Below, in pieces: positions 40,341 through 49,455 of a stretch of DNA of 64,000 bases; within the stretch, counting starts at the first letter, position 1; every line of letters begins with the position of its first letter. Under the pieces are notes generated by a model, which worked only from the letters and a program-made list of their open reading frames with translations, was not told the DNA's origin and ran no database searches. Source of the DNA: Bacteroides sp. ET71 (GTDB lineage: Bacteria > Bacteroidota > Bacteroidia > Bacteroidales > Bacteroidaceae); assembly GCF_023336905.1 (NCBI RefSeq), contig NZ_JAMBLS010000016.1, positions 1-64,000 on the forward strand, in the 5' to 3' direction. A program made the translations under genes and the position numbers.

Positions 40341-41276
40341 TCAATAGGCTTCCCGGTATTTGCTTTCTTCCTTGTCTTCCAGCATACTGAGGTAGGAGGC
40401 ATAGCGTGACTGGCTGATGCGTTGCTCTTCCACAGCTTTCAAGACGGCGCACCCCGGTTCGTGGCGGTGTGTGCAGTTGCCGTAGCGGCATCCGGCCGAG
40501 GCCTCGAATATTTCGGGGAAGTAGTGGCCAATCTCTTCCGCCTCCATGTCGAAGGTGCCGAATCCTTTGATGCCCGGCGTGTCGATGATATAACCGCCCG
40601 CATCGTCCACGGGATACATCTCTGAGAAGGTCGTGGTGTGCATGCCTTTGTTGTGTGCGGCAGAAATCTCACCCGTACGGGCGGCGGTTCCTGGCAGCAG
40701 TGCGTTGATGAGGGTCGATTTGCCCACGCCCGAATTGCCCGAAAAGAGGGTGATGCGTCCGCGAAGCATTGCCTTCACCTCGTCGAGACCTTGGCCTTGG
40801 CTCGCCGAGACTTTGAGGCAGGGATAGCCGATGGTGGTGTAGAGGTGGATAAGCCCCTCCAGGTAGCGGCAGTCGTCTTCATCGTAGAGGTCAGTCTTGT
40901 TGAAGACGATGCAGACGGGCACGCGGTAGGCTTCGGCCGTGGCCAGGAAGCGGTCGATGAAGGTGGTAGATGTCTCGGGATAGTTGACGGTGACTATCAG
41001 CATACACTGGTCGAGGTTAGCGGCCAGGATGTGCGATTGCTTCGAGAGGTTGGAAGCGCGGCGGATGATGTAGTTCTTGCGGTCTTCTATCTCGGTGATG
41101 AAGGCTGTGCCTTCGCAGTTTTCGGCTATCTGCACGCGGTCGCCCACGGCCACGGGGTTGGTGCTGCGGATGCCTTTCAGGCGGAAGTTGCCTTTCACCT
41201 TGCACTCCACATCGCGTCCGTCTTCGGTGCGGACGATATACCAGCTTCCTGTATTCTTGATTACGAGACCTGTCAT
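40341..41276 (-). CDS. rsgA: Ribosome small subunit-dependent GTPase RsgA
   Basis: A 311-residue circularly permuted GTPase acting late in 30S assembly. OB-fold N-terminus ([20 protein letters not shown]); G4 [10 protein letters not shown] precedes G1 [17 protein letters not shown] and G3 [10 protein letters not shown]; zinc site [16 protein letters not shown]. The ATG at 41276 (MTGLVIKNT) gives the family length. An ATG at 41351 would add 25 residues encoded entirely by the intergenic repeat ([12 protein letters not shown]…HSSFKK), so it is not used here. Confidence 0.94.
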   Translation of the reverse strand: MTGLVIKNTGSWYIVRTEDGRDVECKVKGNFRLKGIRSTNPVAVGDRVQIAENCEGTAFITEIEDRKNYIIRRASNLSKQSHILAANLDQCMLIVTVNYPETSTTFIDRFLATAEAYRVPVCIVFNKTDLYDEDDCRYLEGLIHLYTTIGYPCLKVSASQGQGLDEVKAMLRGRITLFSGNSGVGKSTLINALLPGTAARTGEISAAHNKGMHTTTFSEMYPVDDAGGYIIDTPGIKGFGTFDMEAEEIGHYFPEIFEASAGCRYGNCTHRHEPGCAVLKAVEEQRISQSRYASYLSMLEDKEESKYREAY

Positions 41277-41280
41277 AAGT

Positions 41281-41366
41281 TTTTTGAATGAAGAATGAGG
41301 AATGAAGAATGAAGATTCTTCGTCGGGAGCGGCAAATTCTTCATTCTTCATTTTTAGTTCTTCATT
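41281..41366. repeat. Intergenic copy of the copA repeat family
   Basis: AATGAAGAATGAGGAATGAA..., core AGCGGCAAATTC, then ATTCTTCATTCTTCATT. On the minus strand it is the same order as insertion 2 of copA (AATGAAGAATTTGCCGCT). It lies between frr and rsgA. Confidence 0.85.
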
Positions 41367-41925
41367 ATACCGTCATTATCTCCTTGTCTTTCGCAGCCAG
41401 CATTTCGTCAATCTGCTTGATGTACTTGTCGTGAATCTTCTGGAGCTTTTCTTCGCCGCCTTTCTGTGCGTCTTCGGCCAGGCCTTCCTTCACGGCTTTC
41501 TTCAGGGCGTCAATGGCATCGCGACGGGCGTTGCGCACGCTCACCTTGGCTGTTTCGCCTTCGCCCTTGCACTGCTTGGCCAGTTGTTTGCGTCGCTCTT
41601 CGGTGAGGGGCGGGATGCCGATGCGGATGATTTCGCCGTTGTTCTCAGGCATGATGCCCAGGTCGGAGTCGATGATGGCCTTCTCGATGATGCGGAACAT
41701 GTTCTTGTCCCACGGTTTGATGGCGATGCTGCGTGCGTCGGGGGTGGTGACGGCAGCTACGTTGTTGATGGGCACCATCGAGCCGTAGGAGTCTACGCGG
41801 ATGCCGTCCAGCAGGCGGACGTCGGCCTTGCCGGCGCGGATGTGTGCCAGGGTTTCTTCCAGGTACATGATGGCCATGTCCATTTTTTCTTGGGCTTCGC
41901 CCAGGATGTCTTTTACGTCTTTCAT
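41365..41925 (-). CDS. frr: Ribosome-recycling factor
   Basis: A 186-residue [43 protein letters not shown] and the C-terminal [19 protein letters not shown] are typical. It frees ribosomes after termination with EF-G. Upstream pyrH ends 75 bp away; pyrH-frr is a common gene pair in bacteria. Its 3' end abuts the repeat at 41281. Confidence 0.95.
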   Translation of the reverse strand: MKDVKDILGEAQEKMDMAIMYLEETLAHIRAGKADVRLLDGIRVDSYGSMVPINNVAAVTTPDARSIAIKPWDKNMFRIIEKAIIDSDLGIMPENNGEIIRIGIPPLTEERRKQLAKQCKGEGETAKVSVRNARRDAIDALKKAVKEGLAEDAQKGGEEKLQKIHDKYIKQIDEMLAAKDKEIMTV

Positions 41926-42000
41926 ATCGGGTTTGTTTTAATTACTTCAGATGGGTGCAAATATAGTTAAAATCTTTGTTCTTCGCTCTTCGTTCCAGGT

Positions 42001-42714
42001 TTAATTATGTACCAGTGTCCCGATTTCTTCGCCTTGCATCACTTTGCGCAGGTTGCCGGGGGTGTCCATGTCGAAGACGATGATGGGCAGGTTGTTCTCC
42101 TTGCACATGCAGGTGGCCGTGAGGTCCATCACTTTGAGGCCCCGGGCGAGGACTTCGTCGTAGGTGATGTCGTGGAACTTCGTGGCCGTGGGGTCTTTTT
42201 CCGGGTCGGCGGTGTAGATGCCGTCCACCCGGGTGCCTTTCAGCATGACGTCGGCTTCAATCTCGATGCCGCGCAGCGACGAGCCTGTGTCGGTGGTGAA
42301 GAAGGGGTTGCCTGTTCCGGCCGACATGATGACCACTTCGCCGGCTTCCATGCACTCGATGGCGCGCCATTTGTTGTAGAACTCCCCGATGGGTTCCATG
42401 CGCACGGCGGTCAGCACGCGGGCTTTGACACCGGCGGCGGTGAGGGCCGAGCTGAGGGCCAGGCTGTTGATGACCGTGGCCAGCATGCCCATCTGGTCGC
42501 CTTTCACGCGGTCGAAGCCCCGTGAGGCACCACTGAGCCCGCGGAAGATGTTGCCTCCGCCGATGACGATGCCTATCTGTACGCCCATTTCATGTATCTC
42601 TTTGATTTGTGCGGCATACTGCGCCAGGCGCTCTTCGTCGATGCCGTACTGCTTTTGGCCCATCAGGCTTTCGCCGCTGAGCTTGAGGAGGATTCGTTTG
42701 TAAGGTGTTGCCAT
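42001..42714 (-). CDS. pyrH: UMP kinase
   Basis: A 237-residue amino-acid-kinase-fold UMP kinase: YKRILLKLSGESLMG, VIGGGNIFRG, DQMGMLATVINSLALSSAL, and DVMLKGTRVDGIYTADPEKD. It phosphorylates UMP to UDP. ATG at 42714 (MATPYKRI) is used; an ATG 14 codons further upstream adds a Ser/Thr-rich tail not seen in the family. Followed by frr. Confidence 0.95.
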   Translation of the reverse strand: MATPYKRILLKLSGESLMGQKQYGIDEERLAQYAAQIKEIHEMGVQIGIVIGGGNIFRGLSGASRGFDRVKGDQMGMLATVINSLALSSALTAAGVKARVLTAVRMEPIGEFYNKWRAIECMEAGEVVIMSAGTGNPFFTTDTGSSLRGIEIEADVMLKGTRVDGIYTADPEKDPTATKFHDITYDEVLARGLKVMDLTATCMCKENNLPIIVFDMDTPGNLRKVMQGEEIGTLVHN

Positions 42715-42924
42715 ACTTGTAGTAGATGTTTTTTTGTTAAGTTTCGTTGGCGACAAAGATAATGCTTTCCTGTGAATATCCGGGCAGGCGGGATAGGGTT
42801 TTTCCGAAGTTCTCTTGTTTATCCTGTATGTTAAGCTTGGTTACTGCGAACGATGGGCGCGGTCCGTGTGCGTGATAGCCGTGGCTTTTGTCCGGTTGAG
42901 GCATGGCTGTGTAGTGTCAGAAAC

Positions 42925-42959
42925 AAACATCCCAAGCTTTGCAGAGGCTTGGGATGTTT
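42925..42959 (-). terminator. Terminator hairpin after gltD
   Basis: AAACATCCCAAGC (42925-42937) and GCTTGGGATGTTT (42947-42959) form a perfect 13-bp stem. On the minus strand it is followed by GTTTCTG, moderately T-rich. It lies 14 bp past the gltD stop in the 258-bp pyrH-gltD spacer, which holds nothing else I can support. Confidence 0.65.
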
Positions 42960-42973
42960 CGGAGTCAGATGGT

Positions 42974-44320
42974 TTAATGTCTTTTTAAGAATGTGTCGAC
43001 TTGTGCGGCGGCATCGCGTCCGCTTGCCATGGCCCGTACTACGAGCGAGGCCCCGCTGGAGGCGTCGCCTGCCAGGAATACGTTGTCGGCCAGCTTCGGG
43101 TGCTGGGGCTTGAGGAATCCCAAGGCCAGCAGTACGATGTCAGCTTTTATCACTTCCGGTTTGCCCACGGGTTCCATCAGCGGGCGGCCGCCTTCTGGAT
43201 TGGGTTTCCAGGCAATCTCCTGCACTTCCACTCCCGTTACCTGGCCGTTTTTGCCCAGGAAGCGCAGGGAGTTGATGTTCCATCGGCGCGTACAGCCTTC
43301 TTCGTGACTGGAGGTCGTCTTTAGTGTGCGAGGCCATGCCGGCCACGGCTTCTGGGGGTCGTCGGGTCCTATGGGCGGTTGTGGCATAATTTCTATCTGT
43401 ATGACGCTTTTGCAGCCTTGGCGATGAGCTGTGCCGATGCAGTCGCTGCCCGTGTCGCCTCCTCCGATGACCAATACGTCTTTGCCCCGTGCAGTCACCA
43501 GTTCTTCACGCTTCAGCTCCTTGCCGGCCAATATCCGGTTTTGCTGTGCCAGCATGTCCAGAGCGAAATAGATGCCTTTCAGGTCGCGCCCCGGGATGGC
43601 GAGGTCGCGTGCTTCAGGCGTGCCCGTGGCCACGATGTAAGCATCGAAACCTGTGGGTAATGCCTGCAAGTCTATCTCCGTGTTGAATTTGAACTCGATG
43701 CCTTCGTCACGCAGCACCTTCATGCGCCGGTCAATCACGGCCTTGTTCAGCTTGAAGTTCGGTATGCCATAGCGCAACAGCCCGCCAGCGTCTTCGTTTT
43801 TGTCAAATACCGTCACCGCATACCCCATCAGGTTCAGTCGGTTGGCTGCTACCAATCCTGCCGGCCCGCTGCCGATGACAGCCACTTTTTGCCCATTGCG
43901 TTCCGGATGATGCGTACGCACGTAGTTCTCTTCGAAGGCATGTTCGGTGATGGCAGCCTCGTCTTCGCGGTTGGTTGTCGGTTCGTGCTCGGTCAGGTTG
44001 AGTACGCACGCTTTTTCGCACAGTGCCGGGCAGACACGGCCCGTGAACTCTGGAAAGTCGTTGGTAGAGTTGAGCAGCCGGTAGGCCAACTCCCAGTCTC
44101 CTTTGTACAAGGCATCGTTCCACTCGGGAGGCTTATTGCCCAACGGGCATGCCCAGTGGCAGAAAGGTACGCCGCAGTCCATGCAACGCGAGGCTTGCAG
44201 CCGGCGGTCGCCCGAGTTTAACGTCTGTTCTACTTCGCCAAAGTCGTGTATCCGGTCGTGTACCGGTCTGTATCCCGCCTCTTTGCGGTGTATGGTCAGA
44301 AATGCTTTTGGATCTCCCAT
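42974..44320 (-). CDS. gltD: Glutamate synthase small subunit (GltD)
   Basis: A 448-residue NADPH-dependent beta subunit. Iron-sulfur Cys motifs CMDCGVPFCHWACPLGN and GRVCPALCEKACVLN; FAD fold KVAVIGSGPAGLVAANRLNL; second Rossmann fold KDVLVIGGGDTGSDCIG. The ATG at 44320 (MGDPKAFL) matches family starts. Together with GltB it makes glutamate from glutamine and 2-oxoglutarate. It follows gltB after 35 bp and shares its operon. Confidence 0.94.
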   Translation of the reverse strand: MGDPKAFLTIHRKEAGYRPVHDRIHDFGEVEQTLNSGDRRLQASRCMDCGVPFCHWACPLGNKPPEWNDALYKGDWELAYRLLNSTNDFPEFTGRVCPALCEKACVLNLTEHEPTTNREDEAAITEHAFEENYVRTHHPERNGQKVAVIGSGPAGLVAANRLNLMGYAVTVFDKNEDAGGLLRYGIPNFKLNKAVIDRRMKVLRDEGIEFKFNTEIDLQALPTGFDAYIVATGTPEARDLAIPGRDLKGIYFALDMLAQQNRILAGKELKREELVTARGKDVLVIGGGDTGSDCIGTAHRQGCKSVIQIEIMPQPPIGPDDPQKPWPAWPRTLKTTSSHEEGCTRRWNINSLRFLGKNGQVTGVEVQEIAWKPNPEGGRPLMEPVGKPEVIKADIVLLALGFLKPQHPKLADNVFLAGDASSGASLVVRAMASGRDAAAQVDTFLKRH

Positions 44321-44355
44321 AGTAAGTAAAAGAAAAAAAGTGTTCTTACATTTGT

Positions 44356-47300
44356 TTAGTAATCTCTTTGCATGTCGGCAATCTTCTGCTGCAGCTTCTT
44401 GACTTGCTCTTCTTGCAACACGCGCTTGTACTCGATGGGTACAACCTGTATGAAGTCTTCCACGTAGCGTCCCCAATCGTCCAGCATCTGGCGTGCCAGT
44501 TTCGAGCCGGTGTATAAGTAGTGCTGGCGCACCAGCTCGTGCAGTTCCTTGCGATACGAGCTCTCCTCGACAAGATTGATTTCCACCATGTCCATGTTGC
44601 AGAAGTAGTCGAAATTATGCTTTTTGTCCCAGACATAAGCAACTCCTCCGCTCATACCTGCGGCGAAATTGCGTCCCGTCTCTCCGAGGACTACTACGCG
44701 TCCGCCGGTCATGTATTCACAACAATGGTCGCCTGCACCCTCAACAACGGCTATGGCTCCGGAGTTGCGTACGGCAAAGCGTTCGCCTACCTTTCCGTTG
44801 ACATACAACTCGCCGGAAGTGGCCCCGTAAAGTCCTGTGTTGCCGGCGATGGTATTGTCTTCGGCATGGAAATTGCTCCGCACGGGCGGCAGTATGGCAA
44901 TCCGTCCCCCGCTCAATCCCTTGGCAAAATAGTCATTGGTCTCTCCTTCGAGCTTGAAACTGATGCCTTGCACCAGGAAGGCCCCGAAACTCTGACCGGC
45001 ACTTCCTTTGAATTTTATGTTTATAGTAGAATCCGGCAGACCTTTGCTGCCATGTCTGGCTGCTATCAAACCGCTGAGCATCGCACCCACTGCACGGTCG
45101 GTGTTCTTGATAGCATAGTCGAGGTTCACCTCATCACATTCTTCGACAGCCCGTTGTGCCGAGCGTATTATCTGTTGGTCCAGTACCCCATCCAACTCAT
45201 GCTTTTGCCTGCTGGTGTAATAAAGCGGGCATTTCTCTTCTTCCTTAAACAACAGGCGGTTGAAATCGAGCGTCGACGCTTTATTGTCTTTGCTTATCGG
45301 CTTCTGCAATATCAGTTCCGTATGCCCTACGATGTCATTTAGCTTCTTGTAACCCATCTCTGCTAAATATTCTCTTACTTCTTGTGCCAGGAATGTGAAA
45401 TAGTTGACGATATACTCGTATTTCCCCATGAAATGGCGGCGAAGTTCCGGATTTTGGGTCGTCACGCCGAGCGGGCAAGTATTTAAATTGCATTTACGCA
45501 TCATGACGCATCCCAGTACGATGAGCAGCAGTGTGCCGAACCCGAATTCTTCGGCACCGAGTAAAGACATTATGATAATGTCGCGTCCCGTCTTCAACTG
45601 GCCGTCCACTTGCAGGCGCACTTGTCCCCTCAGTCCGTTTTTGACGAGCGTCTGTTGCGTTTCACTGATACCGATTTCGGGAGAAATACCGGCAAAACGC
45701 ATGCTTGATGCCGGACTGGCTCCTGTGCCACCTTCAGCTCCCGATATTACAATCAAGTCAGCCTTGGCCTTTGCCACACCCGCAGCGATGGTGCCTACGC
45801 CGCTCTCAGCCACGAGCTTCACGCTGATAGAGGCTTTCGGGTTGACGTTCTTCAGGTCGAAGATTAATTGGGCGAGGTCTTCTATGGAATAAATGTCGTG
45901 GTGTGGCGGAGGCGAGATAAGCGAAATGCCCGGGATGGAGTGGCGTGTCTTGGCTATCACTTTGTCTACCTTAAAGCCTGGCAACTGTCCTCCTTCACCT
46001 GGCTTCGCACCTTGTGCCACCTTGATTTGTATTTCTTCGGCATTTACAAGATATTCGGTGGTGACGCCAAAACGTCCGGAAGCTACCTGTTTGGTTTTGC
46101 TGGACAGGGATATTCCGTTGAGTTGCGAGTGGAAACGTTCATTGTCTTCGCCACCCTCTCCTGTGTTCGAACGGCTGCCCAGTTTGTTCATGGCCAAGGT
46201 GATTGCCTCGTGTGCCTCCTTGCTCAAGGCGCCAAAACTCATGGCACCCGCAACGAAATGCTTGACTATTGAATCGACAGGTTCTACGTCGTTGATGTCT
46301 ATCGGAGTAGCGGCACGCTTAAAGTCGAAGAAGTCGCGGATGAATATCTTGTCGTCCGGATTGTCTACAAGCTTTGTAAATTTCTTGAATTTCTGATAAT
46401 CTCCTGTGCGGGTGGCCAGTTGCAGTGTAGCTATGCTCTCCGGATTCCATGCGTGGCGTATGCCGTCTTTACGGAAATGGAACTGTCCGAGATTCGGCAG
46501 GAAGTCGGTGCAGGTCGTCTTGGCAAATCCGGCATCATGCATGCTTATGGCATCGTGTGCGATGGCCTTGAGTCCGATGCCTCCAATGGTCGACACGTCG
46601 GTACCGAAATAGGTTTTCAAAAGGCTTTCCGACAAGCCTATTGCCTCGAAAATCTTGGCTCCACGATACGAACGGATGGTCGAGATGCCCATCTTTGCCA
46701 TGATTTTGAGCAAAGCCTTCTTTACAGCTTTGATGTAGTTGGCTTCGGCCGTCTCGTAGTTCTCTTGGACTTTCTTGCGCTTTACCAAATCATCAAGTAT
46801 GGCGAATACCATGTATGGACATAGTGCTGAGGCTCCATACCCAAGCAAAAGGGCGGCGTGCATGGCTTCTTTGATTTCGCCGCTTTCCACTATTAATGCT
46901 GTCTGTACGCGCTTGCCGACGGAAATGAGGTAGTGATGTACGGCACTGACTGCGAGCAGCGAAGGGATGGCTGCATGTGTTTCGTCGATGTCTTTGTCGG
47001 ACAGGATGATGTAGTTATATCCTTCGTCCACACTGCGTGCCGCCTCTTTGCACAAATCGCTGAGGGCTGTGCGCAATCCCTCTTCGCCTTTGGCACATTC
47101 GAAAAGCATGGGCAGTTTTACGGTGTTGAACCCTTTGTAACGGATGTTGCACAGAATGTCCAGTTGAGTGTTGGTTAAGATGGGATGGGGGAGGCGCACC
47201 ATTTTGCAGTTCGACTGGTCGGGGTGCAGTATGCCAGAACCCACACGGCCGATGTATTCGGTCAGTGACATGACGAGGCTTTCGCGGATGGAGTCGATGG

Positions 47301-48846
47301 CGGGATTGGTGACTTGGGCGAACTGTTGGCGGAAGTAGTTGAACAACGGTTGTGGGCGTTCGCTGAATACGGCCAGCGGTGTGTCGTTCCCCATGGCCGC
47401 CGTGGGCTCTTGTCCGTTGACGCACATGGGTATGATGGTGTTGTCAATGTCTTCGGCGCCGAATCCGAACATGAGTTCGTGACGCACGAGGTCGGGCACG
47501 GCATTGCTGACTTTCCGGCCGCTTTTCAGTTTTTCCAGTTGGATGCAATTCGTAGAGAGCCACTGGCGGTAGGGATGTTCGCTTGCAAGCTGCTCTTTGA
47601 TTTCTCCGTCGTAATAAATCTTGCCTTCCTGGGTGTCTATCAATAGTATTTTGCCGGGTTGCAGGCGTCCTTTTTCGGCTATCTCTGAAGGGTCGAAGTC
47701 CATGACACCTACTTCCGAGGCTACTACCATCAGGTCGTTCTTGGTGATGGTGTAGCGTGCGGGGCGCAAGCCGTTGCGGTCGAGCATGCCGCCGGCATAG
47801 CGGCCGTCGCTGAACAGCAGGGCTGCCGGTCCGTCCCAGGGTTCCATCAGGATGGAATGGTATTCGTAGAAGGCTTTCAGTTCTTCGGATATGGGGTTTT
47901 TGTCGTTGAAGCTTTCGGGTACCATCAGGGCCATGGCGTGTGGCAGCGAGAGGCCTGACATGACGAAGAACTCGAATACGTTGTCGAGGCTGGCAGAGTC
48001 GCTCATGCCGGGCTGTACGATGGGGGATATGTCTTTGATGTTGCCCAGGGTGTCAGAGCTGAGTACGCTTTCGCGGGCTTGCATCCATCCCCGGTTGCCG
48101 CGTATGGTGTTGATTTCACCGTTATGGCACAGCAGGCGGAAGGGTTGTGCGAGGCTCCAGGTGGGGAAGGTGTTGGTGGAGAAACGCGAGTGAACCAGTG
48201 CCAGGCCGCTGGTGAAGTATTTGTTGGTCAGGTCGGGGAAGTACTGCCGGAGTTGCAGGCTGGAGAGCATGCCTTTATAGACGATGTTCTTGGACGAGAG
48301 GGAACAGATGTAGAAATCGGTGTCGTGGATGCGCCGTTCGATGCGTTTGCGGATGAGGTAGAGTGTGCGTTCGAACGTGGGCACTTTGTCGTCGGTGACG
48401 CCTGTGACGAATATCTGTTTGATGTCGGGTTCGCTGGCCAGGGCGGTTTCGCCCAGGCACGAGGGGTTGGTAGGCACGTTGCGCAGGTGCATCAGCGACA
48501 GTCCTTCGCGTTCTATTTCTTCTATCATGATGCTCAGGATGTTTTGCTGGCGTGCGGGGTCTTTGGGCAGCAGCAGCAATCCGGTACCGTATTTTCCTTT
48601 TTCGGGCACGGGGATGCCCTGGAGGAGTATGAACTCGTGGGGGATTTGCAGCAGGATGCCGGCGCCGTCGCCTGTTTTGTTGTCGGCTCCTTCTGCGCCA
48701 CGATGGCGCATGTTCTCGAGGACTTTCAACGCGTTGTCCACTAGTTCATGGCTTTTGTTGCCGTGGATGTTGACGACCATCCCGACGCCGCATGCGTCAT
48801 GCTCGTAGCTGTCATTGTATAATCCTTTTTTCATATTTGGTTTCAT
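44356..48846 (-). CDS. gltB: Glutamate synthase large subunit (GltB)
   Basis: A 1496-residue ferredoxin/NADPH-type GOGAT alpha subunit. After processing, the N-terminal nucleophile Cys is in EHDACGVGMVV. Other regions: GHNGEIN-like LLCHNGEINTIRGNRGW, FMN domain TGEGGEDNERF, KPGEGGQLPGFKV, iron-sulfur region GCVMMRKCNLNTCPLGVTTQ, and the C-terminal GXGXG-type repeat region (GAGDHCCEYMTGGRVVVLGE). The start may be Met5 (48834). It needs GltD downstream. A -7 element lies at 48893-48886. Confidence 0.95.
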   Translation of the reverse strand: MKPNMKKGLYNDSYEHDACGVGMVVNIHGNKSHELVDNALKVLENMRHRGAEGADNKTGDGAGILLQIPHEFILLQGIPVPEKGKYGTGLLLLPKDPARQQNILSIMIEEIEREGLSLMHLRNVPTNPSCLGETALASEPDIKQIFVTGVTDDKVPTFERTLYLIRKRIERRIHDTDFYICSLSSKNIVYKGMLSSLQLRQYFPDLTNKYFTSGLALVHSRFSTNTFPTWSLAQPFRLLCHNGEINTIRGNRGWMQARESVLSSDTLGNIKDISPIVQPGMSDSASLDNVFEFFVMSGLSLPHAMALMVPESFNDKNPISEELKAFYEYHSILMEPWDGPAALLFSDGRYAGGMLDRNGLRPARYTITKNDLMVVASEVGVMDFDPSEIAEKGRLQPGKILLIDTQEGKIYYDGEIKEQLASEHPYRQWLSTNCIQLEKLKSGRKVSNAVPDLVRHELMFGFGAEDIDNTIIPMCVNGQEPTAAMGNDTPLAVFSERPQPLFNYFRQQFAQVTNPAIDSIRESLVMSLTEYIGRVGSGILHPDQSNCKMVRLPHPILTNTQLDILCNIRYKGFNTVKLPMLFECAKGEEGLRTALSDLCKEAARSVDEGYNYIILSDKDIDETHAAIPSLLAVSAVHHYLISVGKRVQTALIVESGEIKEAMHAALLLGYGASALCPYMVFAILDDLVKRKKVQENYETAEANYIKAVKKALLKIMAKMGISTIRSYRGAKIFEAIGLSESLLKTYFGTDVSTIGGIGLKAIAHDAISMHDAGFAKTTCTDFLPNLGQFHFRKDGIRHAWNPESIATLQLATRTGDYQKFKKFTKLVDNPDDKIFIRDFFDFKRAATPIDINDVEPVDSIVKHFVAGAMSFGALSKEAHEAITLAMNKLGSRSNTGEGGEDNERFHSQLNGISLSSKTKQVASGRFGVTTEYLVNAEEIQIKVAQGAKPGEGGQLPGFKVDKVIAKTRHSIPGISLISPPPHHDIYSIEDLAQLIFDLKNVNPKASISVKLVAESGVGTIAAGVAKAKADLIVISGAEGGTGASPASSMRFAGISPEIGISETQQTLVKNGLRGQVRLQVDGQLKTGRDIIIMSLLGAEEFGFGTLLLIVLGCVMMRKCNLNTCPLGVTTQNPELRRHFMGKYEYIVNYFTFLAQEVREYLAEMGYKKLNDIVGHTELILQKPISKDNKASTLDFNRLLFKEEEKCPLYYTSRQKHELDGVLDQQIIRSAQRAVEECDEVNLDYAIKNTDRAVGAMLSGLIAARHGSKGLPDSTINIKFKGSAGQSFGAFLVQGISFKLEGETNDYFAKGLSGGRIAILPPVRSNFHAEDNTIAGNTGLYGATSGELYVNGKVGERFAVRNSGAIAVVEGAGDHCCEYMTGGRVVVLGETGRNFAAGMSGGVAYVWDKKHNFDYFCNMDMVEINLVEESSYRKELHELVRQHYLYTGSKLARQMLDDWGRYVEDFIQVVPIEYKRVLQEEQVKKLQQKIADMQRDY

Positions 48847-48885
48847 TTGATTTGATTATTCTATTTGTTTACGTCAATTTGATTG

Positions 48886-48893
48886 CAAAAGTA
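48886..48893 (-). promoter_or_regulatory. -7 element of gltB
   Basis: Minus-strand TACTTTTG, 39 bp before the gltB ATG. No clear -33 TTTG. Confidence 0.45.
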
Positions 48894-49191
48894 TAAAATT
48901 GCTTTCAGTCTGACCTATTATTGTTCGGCCTTCGTGACGCTTTTTTGAGGGTGAGTTGTGCCTTTGTTTCTGTTTGACGTATTTTGGGTGGTGATATGCT
49001 GTTTTTATAAGTGAATATATGCTTTCTGGTTTCAATCTGTTATAATCTTCTTCTTTTCCGGATTTTCTTGCGTCGGCTGTTTGGTTTTCTTCCGGGTTTT
49101 CTTAAAGGCGGGCAGTGTGCGGGCAAGGGGTGTCGGCAGGTCGTCCGGGCGACGGCCTTGCAAGGTTTTCGGGCGAGGTATGGAGAGACCT

Positions 49192-49279
49192 GGGAATGGT
49201 ACGGAACGATTCTGGGAATGGTACGGAACGATTCTAGGAATGGTACGGAACGATTCTAGGAATGGTACGGAACCATTCT
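49192..49279. repeat. 22-bp tandem repeat, four units, upstream of gltB
   Basis: Units start at 49192, 49214, 49236 and 49258, each RGGAATGGTACGGAAC then GATTCT (CATTCT in the last). The 610-bp spacer 48847-49455 holds no credible gene besides this array. The array is 5' to gltB and 3' to glnN. Confidence 0.92.
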
Positions 49280-49455
49280 TATCCCTCTATTGTATGGCGC
49301 GGGAATGGCATGGTGGGCGGGCAAGGGAAAAAAAGAAAGCGCGGGTGCGGCTTCACAGCCCCCCGCGCCCGACTTTATGCAGCTAAAGTCAACGCGATGT
49401 ACTCTATACACGCATAGTCATAAAAACACCTATTGATATTGTTGGGGCAAATGCT

